Shown: positions 42,882 to 53,893, counted from the stretch's first letter. The stretch is DNA of 64,000 nucleotides from Pseudomonadota bacterium (GCA_018242295.1 JAFECE010000011.1:744001-808000); one strand, 5' to 3'. Program-made: numbers and translations. Notes: generated by a model from the sequence alone, not told the origin.

Positions 42882-43114
42882 ATTTCCGGCCAAGATGCCG
42901 AGGTGTGGCAACACGAATGCCAAGGACAGGCGATTTGATTGCAATTCAGCCACAGGGTCTAGGCTGATTTATTTAATACCAGCCGTCCGGATGTTGACTG
43001 CAATCGTCAAGTATTCTTTGATTTCCTCAGGATCAGAATTTGTTGCTTGCTGCCAGGCGAGGCCGGGTTCCGGCGGTTTTCGGCAATGTTTGGCGGGAGT
43101 TAGGGGGAATTGGA

Positions 43115-44380
43115 ATGAAATCGAGTTTTGCAGCCGGCATCGTGCCGGTTTTGGCGTTGGCATCGATAGCGTCCGCCACGAGCGCCAAAGCCGAGGACAA
43201 GCCGGATAATGGCGTTCCGGAATTCTCGATTGCGCAGGACATGCCCTACGATGCGGCCCGCGCTTCGCTGGCAGCTTCCGGCATCAGGTACGGCCTCAAC
43301 TACACCGGCGAATATTACAACGTGACTTCCGGCGGCGCGTCGCGCGGCTCGTCGTACAATGGCCTCGTCGAAACCTACGTCGATATCGATCTCGAAAAGC
43401 TCGTCGGCTGGAAGGGCGCGGTCATTCACGCCAACGCGTTCTATATTCACGGCATCGGACCGACCTCGAACACCGGCAGCACTTTCGCGGTCAGTAACCT
43501 GGAAGGCCTCGAAACCGTGCGGCTCGACGAACTGTGGTTCGAGCAGTCGCTGCTCGACGACAAGCTGAAAGTGAAGCTCGGCGCGATTGCCGCCGATACC
43601 GAATTCTTCGTCAGCGATACCGCGGCCGCCTTCCTGAACGGTACGTTCGGATGGGCCGGAATCGTGGCGGCGAACATGGTCCAGGGCGGCCCGGCGTATC
43701 CGTTGACCGCAATGGGTGCGCGAGTCGCCTATACGCCGAACGACAACCTCACGATTTTGGCAGCCGTCTTCAACGGCAGCCCCGCCAACCCGTTTGCGGA
43801 CGCGCAGGAGTCGAACAGGCACGGCACCGACTTCCGCTTTGGCGACGGCGAGCTGATGATTGTCGAGGGCGCCTTCAGGTACGACGTCGGCCTGCCCGGC
43901 ACGATCAAGCTCGGCGGCTGGAAGCAGTTCGACGCTCCCAACGGCTACTATACGAACTTCAACACCGGAGCAGCCGTGAACTCCGACTACGGGCTCTATG
44001 CAATCGTCGACCAGCAGATTTGGAAGGGTGGCGAAGACAAGAGCGTCAATGTCTTCGCCCGTTTTTCGGGTAGCCCCGAAAACATCAGTCCGGTGGACTT
44101 CTACTTCGATACCGGCATTCTGTTCACGGGCTTCGTGCCCGGCCGGGCCAAGGATGCGTTCGGCGCCGCTTTCGGCTACGGGCGGGTTTCCTCCGATCTC
44201 GTTGCGACGGATCCGAGCGCCCTGCGTTCATATGAATCCGTGCTGGAGATCAATTACGCTGCCGAACTCAGGTCCGGCGTCAGCCTCACTCCCGACTTCC
44301 AATACTTCTGGAATCCGGGCGCGACTACGGAAGTCAACAACGCCGCCGTATTCGGTGCGCGGTTGAAGGTCAGCTACTAG
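43115..44380 (+). CDS. OprB-family carbohydrate-selective porin
   Basis: 421 residues. A signal peptide (MKSSFAAGIVPVLALASIAS, cleavage near AKA-ED) is followed by an outer membrane beta-barrel. It has GIRYGLNYTGEYYNVTSGGA, the opening strand of OprB porins, then LDELWFEQSLLDDKLKVKLG and YNYFWNPGATTEV-like late strands (FQYFWNPGATTEVNNAAVFG). The last residue is Tyr, in place of the usual Phe. It would let sugars or other small solutes through the outer membrane. The ATG follows GGGGGAATTGGA. A terminator follows the gene. Confidence 0.92.
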   Translation: MKSSFAAGIVPVLALASIASATSAKAEDKPDNGVPEFSIAQDMPYDAARASLAASGIRYGLNYTGEYYNVTSGGASRGSSYNGLVETYVDIDLEKLVGWKGAVIHANAFYIHGIGPTSNTGSTFAVSNLEGLETVRLDELWFEQSLLDDKLKVKLGAIAADTEFFVSDTAAAFLNGTFGWAGIVAANMVQGGPAYPLTAMGARVAYTPNDNLTILAAVFNGSPANPFADAQESNRHGTDFRFGDGELMIVEGAFRYDVGLPGTIKLGGWKQFDAPNGYYTNFNTGAAVNSDYGLYAIVDQQIWKGGEDKSVNVFARFSGSPENISPVDFYFDTGILFTGFVPGRAKDAFGAAFGYGRVSSDLVATDPSALRSYESVLEINYAAELRSGVSLTPDFQYFWNPGATTEVNNAAVFGARLKVSY

Positions 44381-44437
44381 GCTACGCGGCTTCTGGGCGG
44401 CTTCTTGGCCGCATGCGGGATTTACCGTACGACTTGT

Positions 44438-44470
44438 GCCTCCTGGCGCTGCGGCGCTAGGAGGCTTTTT
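44438..44470 (+). terminator. Terminator overlapping the miaA ribosome binding site
   Basis: GCCTCCTGGCGC and GCGCTAGGAGGC form a 12-bp stem with one G-T mismatch-type pair and a TGCG loop, followed by five T residues that end one base before the miaA ATG. The 3' arm contains AGGAGG, the ribosome site of miaA. Confidence 0.85.
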
Positions 44471-44471
44471 C

Positions 44472-45410
44472 ATGAGCAGCGTCAAAACAGATCTTCGGCC
44501 GATCCTGATCGCCGGGCCGACGGCGAGCGGCAAGTCGGCGCTGGCGATGGCGATCGCGGAGCGCTGCGGCGGCGAAATTATCAATGCCGACAGCATGCAG
44601 GTCTATCGGGAGCTGCGCATTCTGACAGCGCGGCCGCCGCTTGAGGACGAGGCGCGCGTTCCGCATGCGCTCTACGGGTTCGTGCCGGCCAGCGAGGCCT
44701 ATTCGGCGGGACGCTTCGTACGCGACGCCGCGGCTGCGATGGCGAAGGCGCAGAGCGGGGGGCGACGGCCGGTCATCGTCGGGGGCACCGGGCTGTATTT
44801 CAAGGCGCTGCTCGAAGGCCTGTCGCCGATCCCCGACATCGGCCCGGAGGTTCGCGCGTATTGGCGCGGCGAGGGGGACCGGCAGGGGGCGGGGGCCTTG
44901 CACGACGAACTGGCGGCGCGCGATCCTCTCATGGCCTCGCGTCTCGCGCCGACCGACCTGCAGCGAATCGTCAGGGCGCTCGAGGTGATCGACCAGACGG
45001 GGCGTTCGCTCGCCGACTGGCAATCGCTGCGTGGCGAGCCGGTGATCGCGGAAGCGGATGCGGCGTGCCTTTTGGTTTCCGGAGACCGCGCGGAGCTTCA
45101 TGCGCGGGCCGATGCCCGCTTTGAGCGGATGATGCGCGAGGGGGCGCTTGACGAAGTGCGGGCGCTGTCGTTGCTACAACTCGATGCCGATCTGCCGGCA
45201 ATGCGGGCCATCGGGGTCCGGCCGCTTCTCCGGCTGATCGCAGGCGAGGCGACCGTCGAGCAAGCGCTGGAAGAGGCGAAAGCGGAGACACGCCAATACA
45301 TAAAACGGCAGGAGACTTGGCTCAAAAGACATATGATTTCGTGGAAATCGGTTGAGACGAAAGAAACGGAAAGTTATTTGCGCGATATTTTCGCATTTAT
45401 TCAGTGTTAG
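44472..45410 (+). CDS. miaA: tRNA dimethylallyltransferase
   Basis: 312 residues. The P-loop [20 protein letters not shown] lies near residue 13; then come [60 protein letters not shown] and the C-terminal [13 protein letters not shown]. It attaches dimethylallyl to A37 of tRNAs that read U-starting codons. The start at ATG 44472 has AGGAGG seven bases upstream, inside the terminator stem. ilvB follows after 85 bases. Confidence 0.97.
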   Translation: MSSVKTDLRPILIAGPTASGKSALAMAIAERCGGEIINADSMQVYRELRILTARPPLEDEARVPHALYGFVPASEAYSAGRFVRDAAAAMAKAQSGGRRPVIVGGTGLYFKALLEGLSPIPDIGPEVRAYWRGEGDRQGAGALHDELAARDPLMASRLAPTDLQRIVRALEVIDQTGRSLADWQSLRGEPVIAEADAACLLVSGDRAELHARADARFERMMREGALDEVRALSLLQLDADLPAMRAIGVRPLLRLIAGEATVEQALEEAKAETRQYIKRQETWLKRHMISWKSVETKETESYLRDIFAFIQC

Positions 45411-45495
45411 CGTTGACCAATTAGGCTCCGACCCCTACTTTCCGGCAACCTTTTCGAAACCGCCCGAGCCCTTTGGCCGGCGAAGGAGTTTACGC

Positions 45496-47262
45496 ATGGC
45501 ACGCACGATGACCGGCGCCGAAATCGTACTGCAGGCGCTGGCCGACCAGGGCGTCGAGCTGGTCTTCGGATATCCCGGCGGCGCGGTGCTGCCGATCTAC
45601 GACGAGATCTTCAAGCAGGAGAAGATCCGCCACATCCTCGTTCGCCAGGAAGGCGGCGCGTTGCACGCGGCGGAAGGCTATGCGCGCTCGACTGGCAAGG
45701 TCGGTGTTTGTCTCGTGACGTCGGGGCCGGGCGCGACGAATGCCGTGACGGGCCTGACCGACGCCTTGATGGATTCCATTCCGCTCGTGTGCATCACGGG
45801 GCAGGTGGCGACGCACCTCATCGGCAACGATGCGTTCCAGGAATGCGATACGGTCGGCATCACCCGGCCATGCACGAAGCACAACACGCTCGTGAAGAAC
45901 GTGAATGATCTCGCGCGCATCCTGCATGAAGCGTTCCTCATCGCGCGCACGGGCCGTCCGGGGCCGGTGGTCGTCGATATTCCGAAAGACGTGCAATTCG
46001 CGCTCGGCAATTATGTCGGGCCGTCGAATATTCAGCACAAGACCTACCGGCCGAAGCTGAAGCCGGAGCAGACGGCTGTTCGCGAAGCCGTGGATATCAT
46101 CGCCAGCGCCAAAAGGCCGGTGTTCTATACCGGCGGCGGTGTCATCAATTCGGGTCCGAAGGCAAGCCAGCTGCTGCGCGAGTTCGTGCGGCTGACGGGC
46201 TATCCGATCACGTCAACACTGATGGGGCTCGGCGCCTATCCGGCGTCCGACAAGCAGTGGCTCGGCATGCTCGGCATGCACGGCACCTACGAAGCCAATC
46301 TCGCGATGCACGATTGCGACGTGATGATCAACATCGGCGCGCGCTTCGACGATCGCATTACGGGCCGCGTCGATGCGTTTTCGCCGGGATCGAAAAAGAT
46401 TCACGTCGATATCGATCCCTCGTCGATCAACAAGAACATCGTGGTCGATGTACCGATCATCGGCGACTGTGCCTACGTTCTCGAGGACATGCTGCGGATC
46501 TGGAAGGCCAAAGCGCCGACGGTCGACAAGCCGGCGCACAAGGCTTGGTGGAAGCAGATCGATGGCTGGCGGGCGAAGAAGTCGCTGGCTTACAAAAATT
46601 CCAAAGACATCATCATGCCTCAGTACGCGTGTCAGCGTCTGCAGGAGCTGACGAAGAATCGCGATACGTTCTTCACGACCGAGGTCGGTCAGCACCAGAT
46701 GTGGGCGGCGCAGTTCCTTCAATTCGAGGAGCCGAACCACTGGCTGACGTCTGGAGGACTGGGCACGATGGGATATGGACTGCCGGCCGCGATCGGCGTG
46801 CAGCTTGCGCATCCGAGATCGCTCGTCATCGACGTTGCGGGTGACGCATCGATCCTGATGAACATTCAGGAGTGCTCAACGGCAGTTCAATACCGGCTGC
46901 CGGTCAAGGTCTTCATCATGAACAACGAGTACATGGGCATGGTGCGTCAGTGGCAGCAGCTCCTGCACGGCAACCGCCTGTCGGAGAGCTATACGGAAGC
47001 GCTGCCGGATTTCGTGAAGCTCGCCGAAGCCTACGGCTGGGCAGGCATGCGTTGCGAGCATCCGGCCGATCTCGACGATGCGATCGAAGAAATGATCAAT
47101 ACGAAGGGGCCGGTGATGCTTGATTGCCGCGTCGCCAAGCTCGCGAACTGCTTCCCGATGATTCCTTCTGGAAAGGGTCATAACGAGATGCTGCTCGGCG
47201 AGAACATTACGGACGAAGAGGTCGAGCGCGCGATCGGCGACGAAGGGAAGGTATTGGTTTGA
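45496..47262 (+). CDS. ilvB: Acetolactate synthase large subunit
   Basis: 588 residues of ThDP enzyme that condenses pyruvate to acetolactate, or with 2-oxobutyrate, the first step for Val, Leu and Ile. The catalytic Glu lies in [20 protein letters not shown]; the FAD/regulatory domain spans the middle, and the ThDP-binding segment is [20 protein letters not shown]. It starts at ATG 45496 after GGCGAAGGAG. Its stop overlaps the start of a small secreted protein gene; the small subunit IlvN comes 1.25 kb later. Confidence 0.98.
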   Translation: MARTMTGAEIVLQALADQGVELVFGYPGGAVLPIYDEIFKQEKIRHILVRQEGGALHAAEGYARSTGKVGVCLVTSGPGATNAVTGLTDALMDSIPLVCITGQVATHLIGNDAFQECDTVGITRPCTKHNTLVKNVNDLARILHEAFLIARTGRPGPVVVDIPKDVQFALGNYVGPSNIQHKTYRPKLKPEQTAVREAVDIIASAKRPVFYTGGGVINSGPKASQLLREFVRLTGYPITSTLMGLGAYPASDKQWLGMLGMHGTYEANLAMHDCDVMINIGARFDDRITGRVDAFSPGSKKIHVDIDPSSINKNIVVDVPIIGDCAYVLEDMLRIWKAKAPTVDKPAHKAWWKQIDGWRAKKSLAYKNSKDIIMPQYACQRLQELTKNRDTFFTTEVGQHQMWAAQFLQFEEPNHWLTSGGLGTMGYGLPAAIGVQLAHPRSLVIDVAGDASILMNIQECSTAVQYRLPVKVFIMNNEYMGMVRQWQQLLHGNRLSESYTEALPDFVKLAEAYGWAGMRCEHPADLDDAIEEMINTKGPVMLDCRVAKLANCFPMIPSGKGHNEMLLGENITDEEVERAIGDEGKVLV

Positions 47263-47798
47263 GAAACGGGGGCTCAGGCTTCGGTATTGGACTGGTGTTG
47301 GCCGCCGCTATGTGCGCGTCCGCCATCGTTGCCGTGCCGCAGACGTCGGCCGCCAGGGAAACCTGGGACCACGTTGCTAACATCAAGGATGCCGCGAAAC
47401 GCCTTGGCGAACTGCATCGCAGCCAGGGCTCGGCCGGCGTATTGAAGTTCCTCGACGCCTGCTACCGAACGCAGACGCTCGCCAGCGAATATTCGGCAGG
47501 TCTCGAGTCGTGCATGGCGCAGGACTACATGCACAGCCAAGTGCTGGCGCAGATCTATTCGCGCATTCCGCAGGCCGATCGCGTGCGGATGGGTACGCCG
47601 GCGCCGGAAGACATTGCGCGTGGCATGGGGCAACGGTTCGTCGCGACGTTCCAGCAATACAAAATATCGACGAAAGAAGCCGAGAAGTTCAAGAAGCTGG
47701 TCGATACCAATGGCATGCCTATCTTCTTGAAATCGGTGTTCCCGCCGCAAAAGCCAGGTGAGGCCAACCCCGATGCCGGCGCGGCGAGCAAGAACTAG
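47259..47798 (+). CDS. Secreted hypothetical protein between ilvB and ilvN
   Basis: 179 residues from TTG 47259, overlapping the ilvB stop by four bases (TTGA), which suggests translational coupling. A signal peptide ([20 protein letters not shown]) is followed by a helical mature part with two cysteines ([34 protein letters not shown]) and a C-terminal acidic tail. Periplasmic location is inferred. No family recognised. Its position inside the acetolactate synthase operon is unusual. Confidence 0.75.
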   Translation: MRNGGSGFGIGLVLAAAMCASAIVAVPQTSAARETWDHVANIKDAAKRLGELHRSQGSAGVLKFLDACYRTQTLASEYSAGLESCMAQDYMHSQVLAQIYSRIPQADRVRMGTPAPEDIARGMGQRFVATFQQYKISTKEAEKFKKLVDTNGMPIFLKSVFPPQKPGEANPDAGAASKN

Positions 47799-47803
47799 CA
47801 ACG

Positions 47804-48478
47804 ATGCTGAAGCTCGTCATTGCCAACAAGCTTTACTCGTCGTGGTCGCTCAGGCCATGGCTTGTGCTTTCCGCATTCAACATTCCGTTCGAGGAAGTTT
47901 TCATTCCGTTGAGGACGCCTGAAAGCCGAGGGCTGGTGCTCGAGTATTCGCCCTCCGGGAAGGTGCCGGCACTTGCCGACGGCGATATCGCCATCTGGGA
48001 GAGCCTCTCCATCATCGAGTATCTGGCGGAGAAATTTCCGGAGCTTGCGATCTGGCCGCGCGATGTCAGTGCGCGCGCCCATGCCCGCTCCATCTCGAAT
48101 GAGATGCACGCGGGCTTTCAGGCGATCAGGCAGGCTTGCCCGATGCACCTCGGCGCCCGCTTTGCGACGCCGCCGTTAACCGAGCCGATGCGCGCCTGCA
48201 TCGACCGGATCGAGGACATCTGGGCGGAGGCGCACAATCGCTTTGCGGGCGGACAGCCATTTCTCTACGGTGCGTTCTCGGCGGCCGATGCCATGTATGC
48301 GCCCGTCGTGACGCGGTTCGACACGTATCAAATTCCCGTGCGCGAGGCGACGCGAACCTATATGGATGCCGTTCTTGCGCATCCCGCATACGAAGCGTGG
48401 CGGGCGGCAGCGCTCGTCGAGCCGTGGCGCATCCCGGATTACTCCGAGGGCCACACGCTGGTCGAAAGCTTCATCTGA
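47804..48478 (+). CDS. Glutathione S-transferase-like protein between ilvB and ilvN
   Basis: 224 residues. The N-terminal thioredoxin-like half reads MLKLVIANKLYSSWSLRPWL, with SSWSLRPW in the active site region as in maleylacetoacetate isomerase-like or YfcF-like GSTs, then YSPSGKVPALADGDIAIWES. The C-terminal half is helical (QPFLYGAFSAADAMYAPVVT). It lies five bases after the preceding gene and 32 bases before ilvN, thus in the same transcript. Confidence 0.9.
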   Translation: MLKLVIANKLYSSWSLRPWLVLSAFNIPFEEVFIPLRTPESRGLVLEYSPSGKVPALADGDIAIWESLSIIEYLAEKFPELAIWPRDVSARAHARSISNEMHAGFQAIRQACPMHLGARFATPPLTEPMRACIDRIEDIWAEAHNRFAGGQPFLYGAFSAADAMYAPVVTRFDTYQIPVREATRTYMDAVLAHPAYEAWRAAALVEPWRIPDYSEGHTLVESFI

Positions 48479-48510
48479 TCCAAACTTTCATCCGACCTAA
48501 GAGACCGACG

Positions 48511-49056
48511 ATGTCCGACCTTACGAAGCAAATGCCGCCGCCGAGCGTACTCAGATCGCAGGAGATTGTCTCGCGTACGCTCTCGATCGTCGTTGACAAC
48601 GAGCCGGGCGTGCTGGCGCGGGTCATCGGCCTTTTTGCGGGCCGTGGCTACAATATCGATTCCTTGACCGTCACCGAGGTCGAGCACGAGAAGCGCGTGT
48701 CGCGCATTACCGTTATCACCAGCGGCACGCCGGCTGTTCTGCAGCAGATCAAGCATCAGCTCGAGCGTCTCGTTCCCGTGCATCGCGTGCGCGATCTGAC
48801 GGAAGAGGGCGGATCGATCGAGCGCGAGCTGGCGCTGGTCAAGGTTGCGGGCAAGGGTGACAAACGCATCGAAGCGCTGCGGCTGGCCGAGATCTTCCGG
48901 GCCCAAGTCGTCGATACGTCACTCGAGCATTTCGTTTTCGAGGTTACGGGTAAGCCTTCGAAGATCGAGACGTTCGTTCAGCTGATGACGGAGCTCGGGC
49001 TGGTCGAAGTTTCACGCACCGGCATCGCCGCCATCGGCCGGGGTGCGGGCGGCTGA
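48511..49056 (+). CDS. ilvN: Acetolactate synthase small (regulatory) subunit
   Basis: 181 residues. The ACT domain opens RTLSIVVDNEPGVLARVIGL with FAGRGYNIDSLTVTEVEHEK, followed by the LVPVHRVRDLTEEGGSIERE linker and a C-terminal domain (RAQVVDTSLEHFVFEVTGKP). It binds IlvB, raises its activity and confers valine feedback inhibition. The start at ATG 48511 is the family N-terminus; the frame is open far upstream, overlapping the GST gene in another frame. Confidence 0.97.
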   Translation: MSDLTKQMPPPSVLRSQEIVSRTLSIVVDNEPGVLARVIGLFAGRGYNIDSLTVTEVEHEKRVSRITVITSGTPAVLQQIKHQLERLVPVHRVRDLTEEGGSIERELALVKVAGKGDKRIEALRLAEIFRAQVVDTSLEHFVFEVTGKPSKIETFVQLMTELGLVEVSRTGIAAIGRGAGG

Positions 49057-49122
49057 TCGTCAAACAATTTCACAGTTTTTGATCGGCAACAGGGAGAACC
49101 GGTTCGCCGCGTTGCCGTTCAG

Positions 49123-49728
49123 ATGTCGCAGGATCTCCTTCTGTCGCTGCTTACGTTTGCTTTCGTCTCGGGCATGACGCCCGGGCCGAACAACACGATG
49201 CTGCTGACATCCGGCGTCAATTTCGGTTTCGCGCGGACGTGGCCGCACATCCTCGGCGTGACGATCGGGTTCACGATCATGTTCGCGGGGGTTGCTCTCG
49301 GCGCTGGGCGGGTGTTCACGGCATTTCCGACGCTCTATTCGGTTCTGCGCATCATCAGCATCGGATATCTGCTGTGGCTCGCGTGGCGGATCGCGACGGC
49401 GGGAACGAGCGATCCGGTCGTCAGCGAAAAAGCGCGGCCGATGACGTTTTTCGAGGCGGCGCTGTTCCAGTGGGTCAATCCGAAAGGCGTGATGATAGCG
49501 CTGAGCGTCGCGGCCAACTACGTTTCGCCCGCGAACCTTTGGGCCGGCGTTTCGTTGATTTCAGCGATTTTTCTCACGGTCTCGCTGATTTCAGCGACGA
49601 CTTGGGCCTTCTTCGGCACCTCGCTCAGGCCGCTTCTCGCGAATGAGCGGCAGGTCAAGATTTTCAACGTGGCGATGGCCGTTGCGCTCGTTGCGTCGCT
49701 GTGGCCGCTCGTCCGCGAAATGATTTGA
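49123..49728 (+). CDS. LysE/RhtB family amino acid exporter
   Basis: 201 residues with about six membrane helices. MSQDLLLSLLTFAFVSGMTP with PGPNNTMLL carries the TPGPN motif, and LFQWVNPKGVMIALSVAANY the NPK motif. It lies 66 bases after ilvN, so it may export surplus branched-chain or other amino acids, but this is inference from position only. The ribosome site is weak. Confidence 0.9.
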   Translation: MSQDLLLSLLTFAFVSGMTPGPNNTMLLTSGVNFGFARTWPHILGVTIGFTIMFAGVALGAGRVFTAFPTLYSVLRIISIGYLLWLAWRIATAGTSDPVVSEKARPMTFFEAALFQWVNPKGVMIALSVAANYVSPANLWAGVSLISAIFLTVSLISATTWAFFGTSLRPLLANERQVKIFNVAMAVALVASLWPLVREMI

Positions 49729-49745
49729 GCGTTCTACGCCGCGCG

Positions 49746-50228
49746 TCAGCCCTTCTTGGCCATCCGGGCGTTTTCGTGTGCCAACGCCTCGGCCGATTCA
49801 GAGAAATGAGAACCGTCATCGTTCAGCCCAAACTTCTGTTTGTCGAGCCCTTTGAAAGCGAGTGAACCATCGGACGTGGCGTAGAGCGGCAGGGCGCTCG
49901 GCGGCTGACCGAAGGTGACCAGAAATGCCTGGATGTTCGGTTGGTATTTGCCGTCGACGCCCTTGGCGCAGCGGTCCGGGCCCTCGGCGGCTGCGCAAGC
50001 ATTCAGCGAATTATAGGACGGCGCGCGGCTTCGATGCAGCGCAACAGCTTTGTCGATCGCCTGTCCGCATTGGTCGATCGTCAGTTTCTGAACGCCGGCG
50101 CAGTCGCCCGACGAGATGAAAACGCCCGTTTCGACCTTCGTTTTCGGCTGCACGGCTGTCGCGCTATTCCCGCAACCGGCAACGGTGACGGCGGCAAACA
50201 GCATTCCGAATAACGCGATCGTTCGCAT
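49746..50228 (-). CDS. DUF1190/YgiB-like lipoprotein
   Basis: 160 residues. Signal peptide MRTIALFGMLFAAVTVAGC ends in a lipobox (TVAGC), so the mature protein is probably lipid-anchored. The mature part shows ISSGDCAGVQKLTIDQCGQA, HRSRAPSYNSLNACAAAEGP and DRCAKGVDGKYQP, a cysteine pattern typical of DUF1190. The C-terminal part has SDGSLAFKG. Function is not known; envelope location is inferred. Start at ATG 50228. Confidence 0.75.
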   Translation of the reverse strand: MRTIALFGMLFAAVTVAGCGNSATAVQPKTKVETGVFISSGDCAGVQKLTIDQCGQAIDKAVALHRSRAPSYNSLNACAAAEGPDRCAKGVDGKYQPNIQAFLVTFGQPPSALPLYATSDGSLAFKGLDKQKFGLNDDGSHFSESAEALAHENARMAKKG

Positions 50229-50392
50229 GGCGTCGGGTCCAAATTGGGCATCGGAGACGGCCAAATATGCGTATTCGGAGTTAGGGTTCAGTTAATGGTT
50301 GCACGGGGCTCGCGAGCGGGAGCCGAGAAAAATTCGATCTAGGGCAGTCGGTAGCACCCCGGCCCGTTGAATCCTTATGCCGATCTCTGTAG

Positions 50393-51505
<1,113 letters not shown>

Positions 51506-51650
51506 TCGCTGCGGTAGATTTCCGGGCGGGGTCCAGACAGCTGGAACCGCCCGCACTACTGCGCTTTGGGGAGGGTTTACGTGCGGCAGCGCGGGCGGTC
51601 TACGTCAAATCCAGCCAACTGACCTTTCGGACAATCGACCGGGACTAACG

Positions 51651-51687
51651 CGGGCGGCAGAGGAGCGGGGACCTCTGCCGCCCGTTT
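51651..51687 (+). terminator. 13-bp hairpin downstream of ilvC
   Basis: CGGGCGGCAGAGG and CCTCTGCCGCCCG pair perfectly around an 8-base loop, followed by TTTCC. A second imperfect hairpin (GGGCGGGGTCCAG / CTGGAACCGCCCG) lies at 51524-51554, closer to the ilvC stop. Confidence 0.65.
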
Positions 51688-51783
51688 CCGATTCTGCCGC
51701 TTGCACGGCTTCTTCGGATATAAAGGGGCTCTGACGCAGCGCGGCCGCTGCGTGAGCCCGATGGTGTTTCCATCGGGCGGCAG

Positions 51784-52056
51784 GTGATCCATCATCACAC
51801 CTCGCCGCAATGTACCTGGTGCAACACCAGGCTGCTGAAACCGGCTAAGAGGTGCTGGGAGATCTTGACTGTCGCCCCCCAGCGACGCTGTCGTGAGTGT
51901 CATATGCGGTTCGAATCTTGGCCGGGTCATGACCAAACTTGGCTGAAGCCAAGGCTAGAGCTTTTTTGTGCAGTTGGAATTCACATCGATAAGCGCCCAA
52001 CATATTTGTGCTTCGAGCATTTGAAGAGGAGCCGAAATTGCTGGGGCGCGTTTTAG
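51784..52056 (+). CDS. Possible cysteine-rich small protein (90 aa)
   Basis: From GTG 51784 the frame has CTWCNTRLLKPAKRCWEIL and RRCRECHMRFESWPGHDQTW, two CxxC-type pairs that could bind zinc. The ribosome site is weak, codon use is less biased than in neighbours, and this stretch is less GC-rich. The opposite strand also has an open frame. It may be a real small zinc-finger-like protein or chance. Confidence 0.35.
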   Translation: MIHHHTSPQCTWCNTRLLKPAKRCWEILTVAPQRRCRECHMRFESWPGHDQTWLKPRLELFCAVGIHIDKRPTYLCFEHLKRSRNCWGAF

Positions 52057-52117
52057 TCAAATGGAGACTTATTTGCGGCTGCCGATCCCTCGCGCCTTAT
52101 ATGCGTGAGGATTGCAC

Positions 52118-52861
52118 GTGAAAGCCCGCGCGATGCCGGATGCCGTTTTTCCGTTTGCAGACGGCGTAAAATCCGTTTCGAATTGTTCGCTGAAATTATC
52201 CAGTGAGCCTTGGCCATTTGCGGTCAAGTATGCAGCCGATATCGACGCGCATTGGCAGGCGGCGACAAAATCCAATTCCTCGTATTTCAATGGCATCGTG
52301 CATCTGATCGATAGCGTGCGTTTCGGCGATGACGTGCTCGAAGCAACGCTGACGCGCACGGATTTCAAAAGCTATCTCTATTGGCGGCTCGGCGGCTATC
52401 CCGAGGCCGGTGTTGTCGACGGTTTTGGTTCGGCGATCATTCGCTCTTCCGACGGCGACATTCTGCTGGCGCAGCAAATGCCGGGGAACGTCAATTATGG
52501 TTTCGCCTGTCTTCCATCGGGCTTTATCGACGCGCGTGACGTGCAGCCTGACGGCACGATCGACATCACGCGGAGCATCGAGCGGGAAATTGCCGAAGAG
52601 CTGGGAGCGGTCGCGAACCATGTCGAACGCGAGGGTCGCTTCATCGTTGCGCGATCCGGTACGCAATTGTGTTTCGCGATCTTGTTCAATGCGGCGCTCT
52701 CGACGGCGGAGATCATGAGGCTCGTCGACGAACACAACGCGACGAGCGACGATCCGGAGTTGGAAGTGATCATTCCGGTCGCGAGCCTCGCTGACATCGC
52801 AGAGCTCAAGATGCTGCCTTATGCGCGCGCATTGCTGGAGGCGCTTTTCGCCGCGCGCTGA
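52118..52861 (+). CDS. NUDIX-like hydrolase
   Basis: 247 residues from GTG 52118, seven bases after GAGG. The Nudix region is CLPSGFIDARDVQPDGTIDI, ending SIEREIAEELGA, that is REIxEELG at the core but with a longer, altered first half of the box (a G-x5-E position is not exact). The N-terminal 100 residues are unlike the short MutT proteins. It probably cleaves a nucleoside diphosphate-linked substrate. TTG 52112 is another possible start. The PhzF-like gene follows after 116 bases. Confidence 0.75.
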   Translation: MKARAMPDAVFPFADGVKSVSNCSLKLSSEPWPFAVKYAADIDAHWQAATKSNSSYFNGIVHLIDSVRFGDDVLEATLTRTDFKSYLYWRLGGYPEAGVVDGFGSAIIRSSDGDILLAQQMPGNVNYGFACLPSGFIDARDVQPDGTIDITRSIEREIAEELGAVANHVEREGRFIVARSGTQLCFAILFNAALSTAEIMRLVDEHNATSDDPELEVIIPVASLADIAELKMLPYARALLEALFAAR

Positions 52862-52977
52862 GGCCCTCGCGCTAGGTGAAAAAGGGCTTGGCGGCGACCG
52901 AGGGTTGCCGCATGGTGCCGCCGCTCACACGGGTCGCTCGTCGCGGCTCGGCGAGGCAGCGGGGAGTATGGCGCACG

Positions 52978-53889
52978 ATGGCGCTCACATATCATGTCCT
53001 GGACGTTTTCACGGAACGGCCGTTCGGCGGCAATCCGCTTGCCGTCGTGCTTGGCGCCGACAGGCTGAGCACCGCCGACATGCAGACGATCGCCCGGGAG
53101 TTCAATCTCTCCGAGACGGTGTTCGTGCTGACGACCACGAGTCCGGGGCATACGGCGCGCATCCGCATCTTCACGCCGAGCCGGGAGCTACCATTTGCGG
53201 GCCATCCGACGATCGGCACGGCCGTGCTGCTGGCCGAGCTTCGCGCGATGCTCGGAAACGGCGAGAGCGATGCGATCATCGCGCTCGAGGAAGAGGTCGG
53301 CAGCCTTCGAGTGGGCGTGCGCATGCGGGCGGGCGGGGCGTCGTTCGGAGAGTTCGACGCGCCAAAGCTCGGCTCAGTTCCGGAGCTGTTGCCGGAACCC
53401 GAGCAGATCGCGGCGGCGGTAGGTCTCATTCCGAGCGAGATCACCTTCGAAAATCACAAGCCGACGCTGGTTCGAAGTGCGCCGGTCTTTGCCTTCGTGC
53501 CGGTATCGAACCTCGAGGCCATGGCGAAGGTGCGTATTTCTCCGCAGCACTGGGCGCGGGCGTTCACGGATCGCGGCATCAGTGGTGTCTACCTCTACAC
53601 GCGGCAGTGCGTGCGTGGGCAGTCGGCATTCCATGCGCGGATGTTCGCGCCCGACTTGGGCGTCAGCGAAGATCCGGCGACGGGGTCGGCCGCGGCGAGC
53701 TTCGCCTACGTCATCCAGGAGTTCGACGGCCTGACCGACGGCGTGCACAAACGGGGCATCGAGCAGGGCTTCGAAATGGGGCGCCCGAGCGCGATCTCTC
53801 TGACGATGACGGTCGCGCGCGGGAAGCTCGAAGGCGTGCGCATCGGCGGCTATGCCGTGCGCGTCGCCGAGGGAACGTTGAAGATCTGA
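52978..53889 (+). CDS. PhzF-family isomerase/epimerase
   Basis: 303 residues. MALTYHVLDVFTERPFGGNP, LAVVLGADRLSTADMQTIAR and FNLSETVFVL with the catalytic glutamate (as in PhzF Glu45); further FTPSRELPFAGHPTIGTAVL and LGVSEDPATGSAAASFAYVI. The two-domain fold is that of diaminopimelate epimerase-like enzymes. Substrates vary and cannot be deduced. The start at ATG 52978 is the family N-terminus. It ends four bases from the convergent cytochrome gene. Confidence 0.93.
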   Translation: MALTYHVLDVFTERPFGGNPLAVVLGADRLSTADMQTIAREFNLSETVFVLTTTSPGHTARIRIFTPSRELPFAGHPTIGTAVLLAELRAMLGNGESDAIIALEEEVGSLRVGVRMRAGGASFGEFDAPKLGSVPELLPEPEQIAAAVGLIPSEITFENHKPTLVRSAPVFAFVPVSNLEAMAKVRISPQHWARAFTDRGISGVYLYTRQCVRGQSAFHARMFAPDLGVSEDPATGSAAASFAYVIQEFDGLTDGVHKRGIEQGFEMGRPSAISLTMTVARGKLEGVRIGGYAVRVAEGTLKI

Positions 53890-53893
53890 TCGT

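Noticed and set aside
48136-48510. An N-terminal extension of IlvN by 125 codons.
   Set aside because: It overlaps the GST gene in another frame and has no similarity to IlvN; the family start is at 48511.
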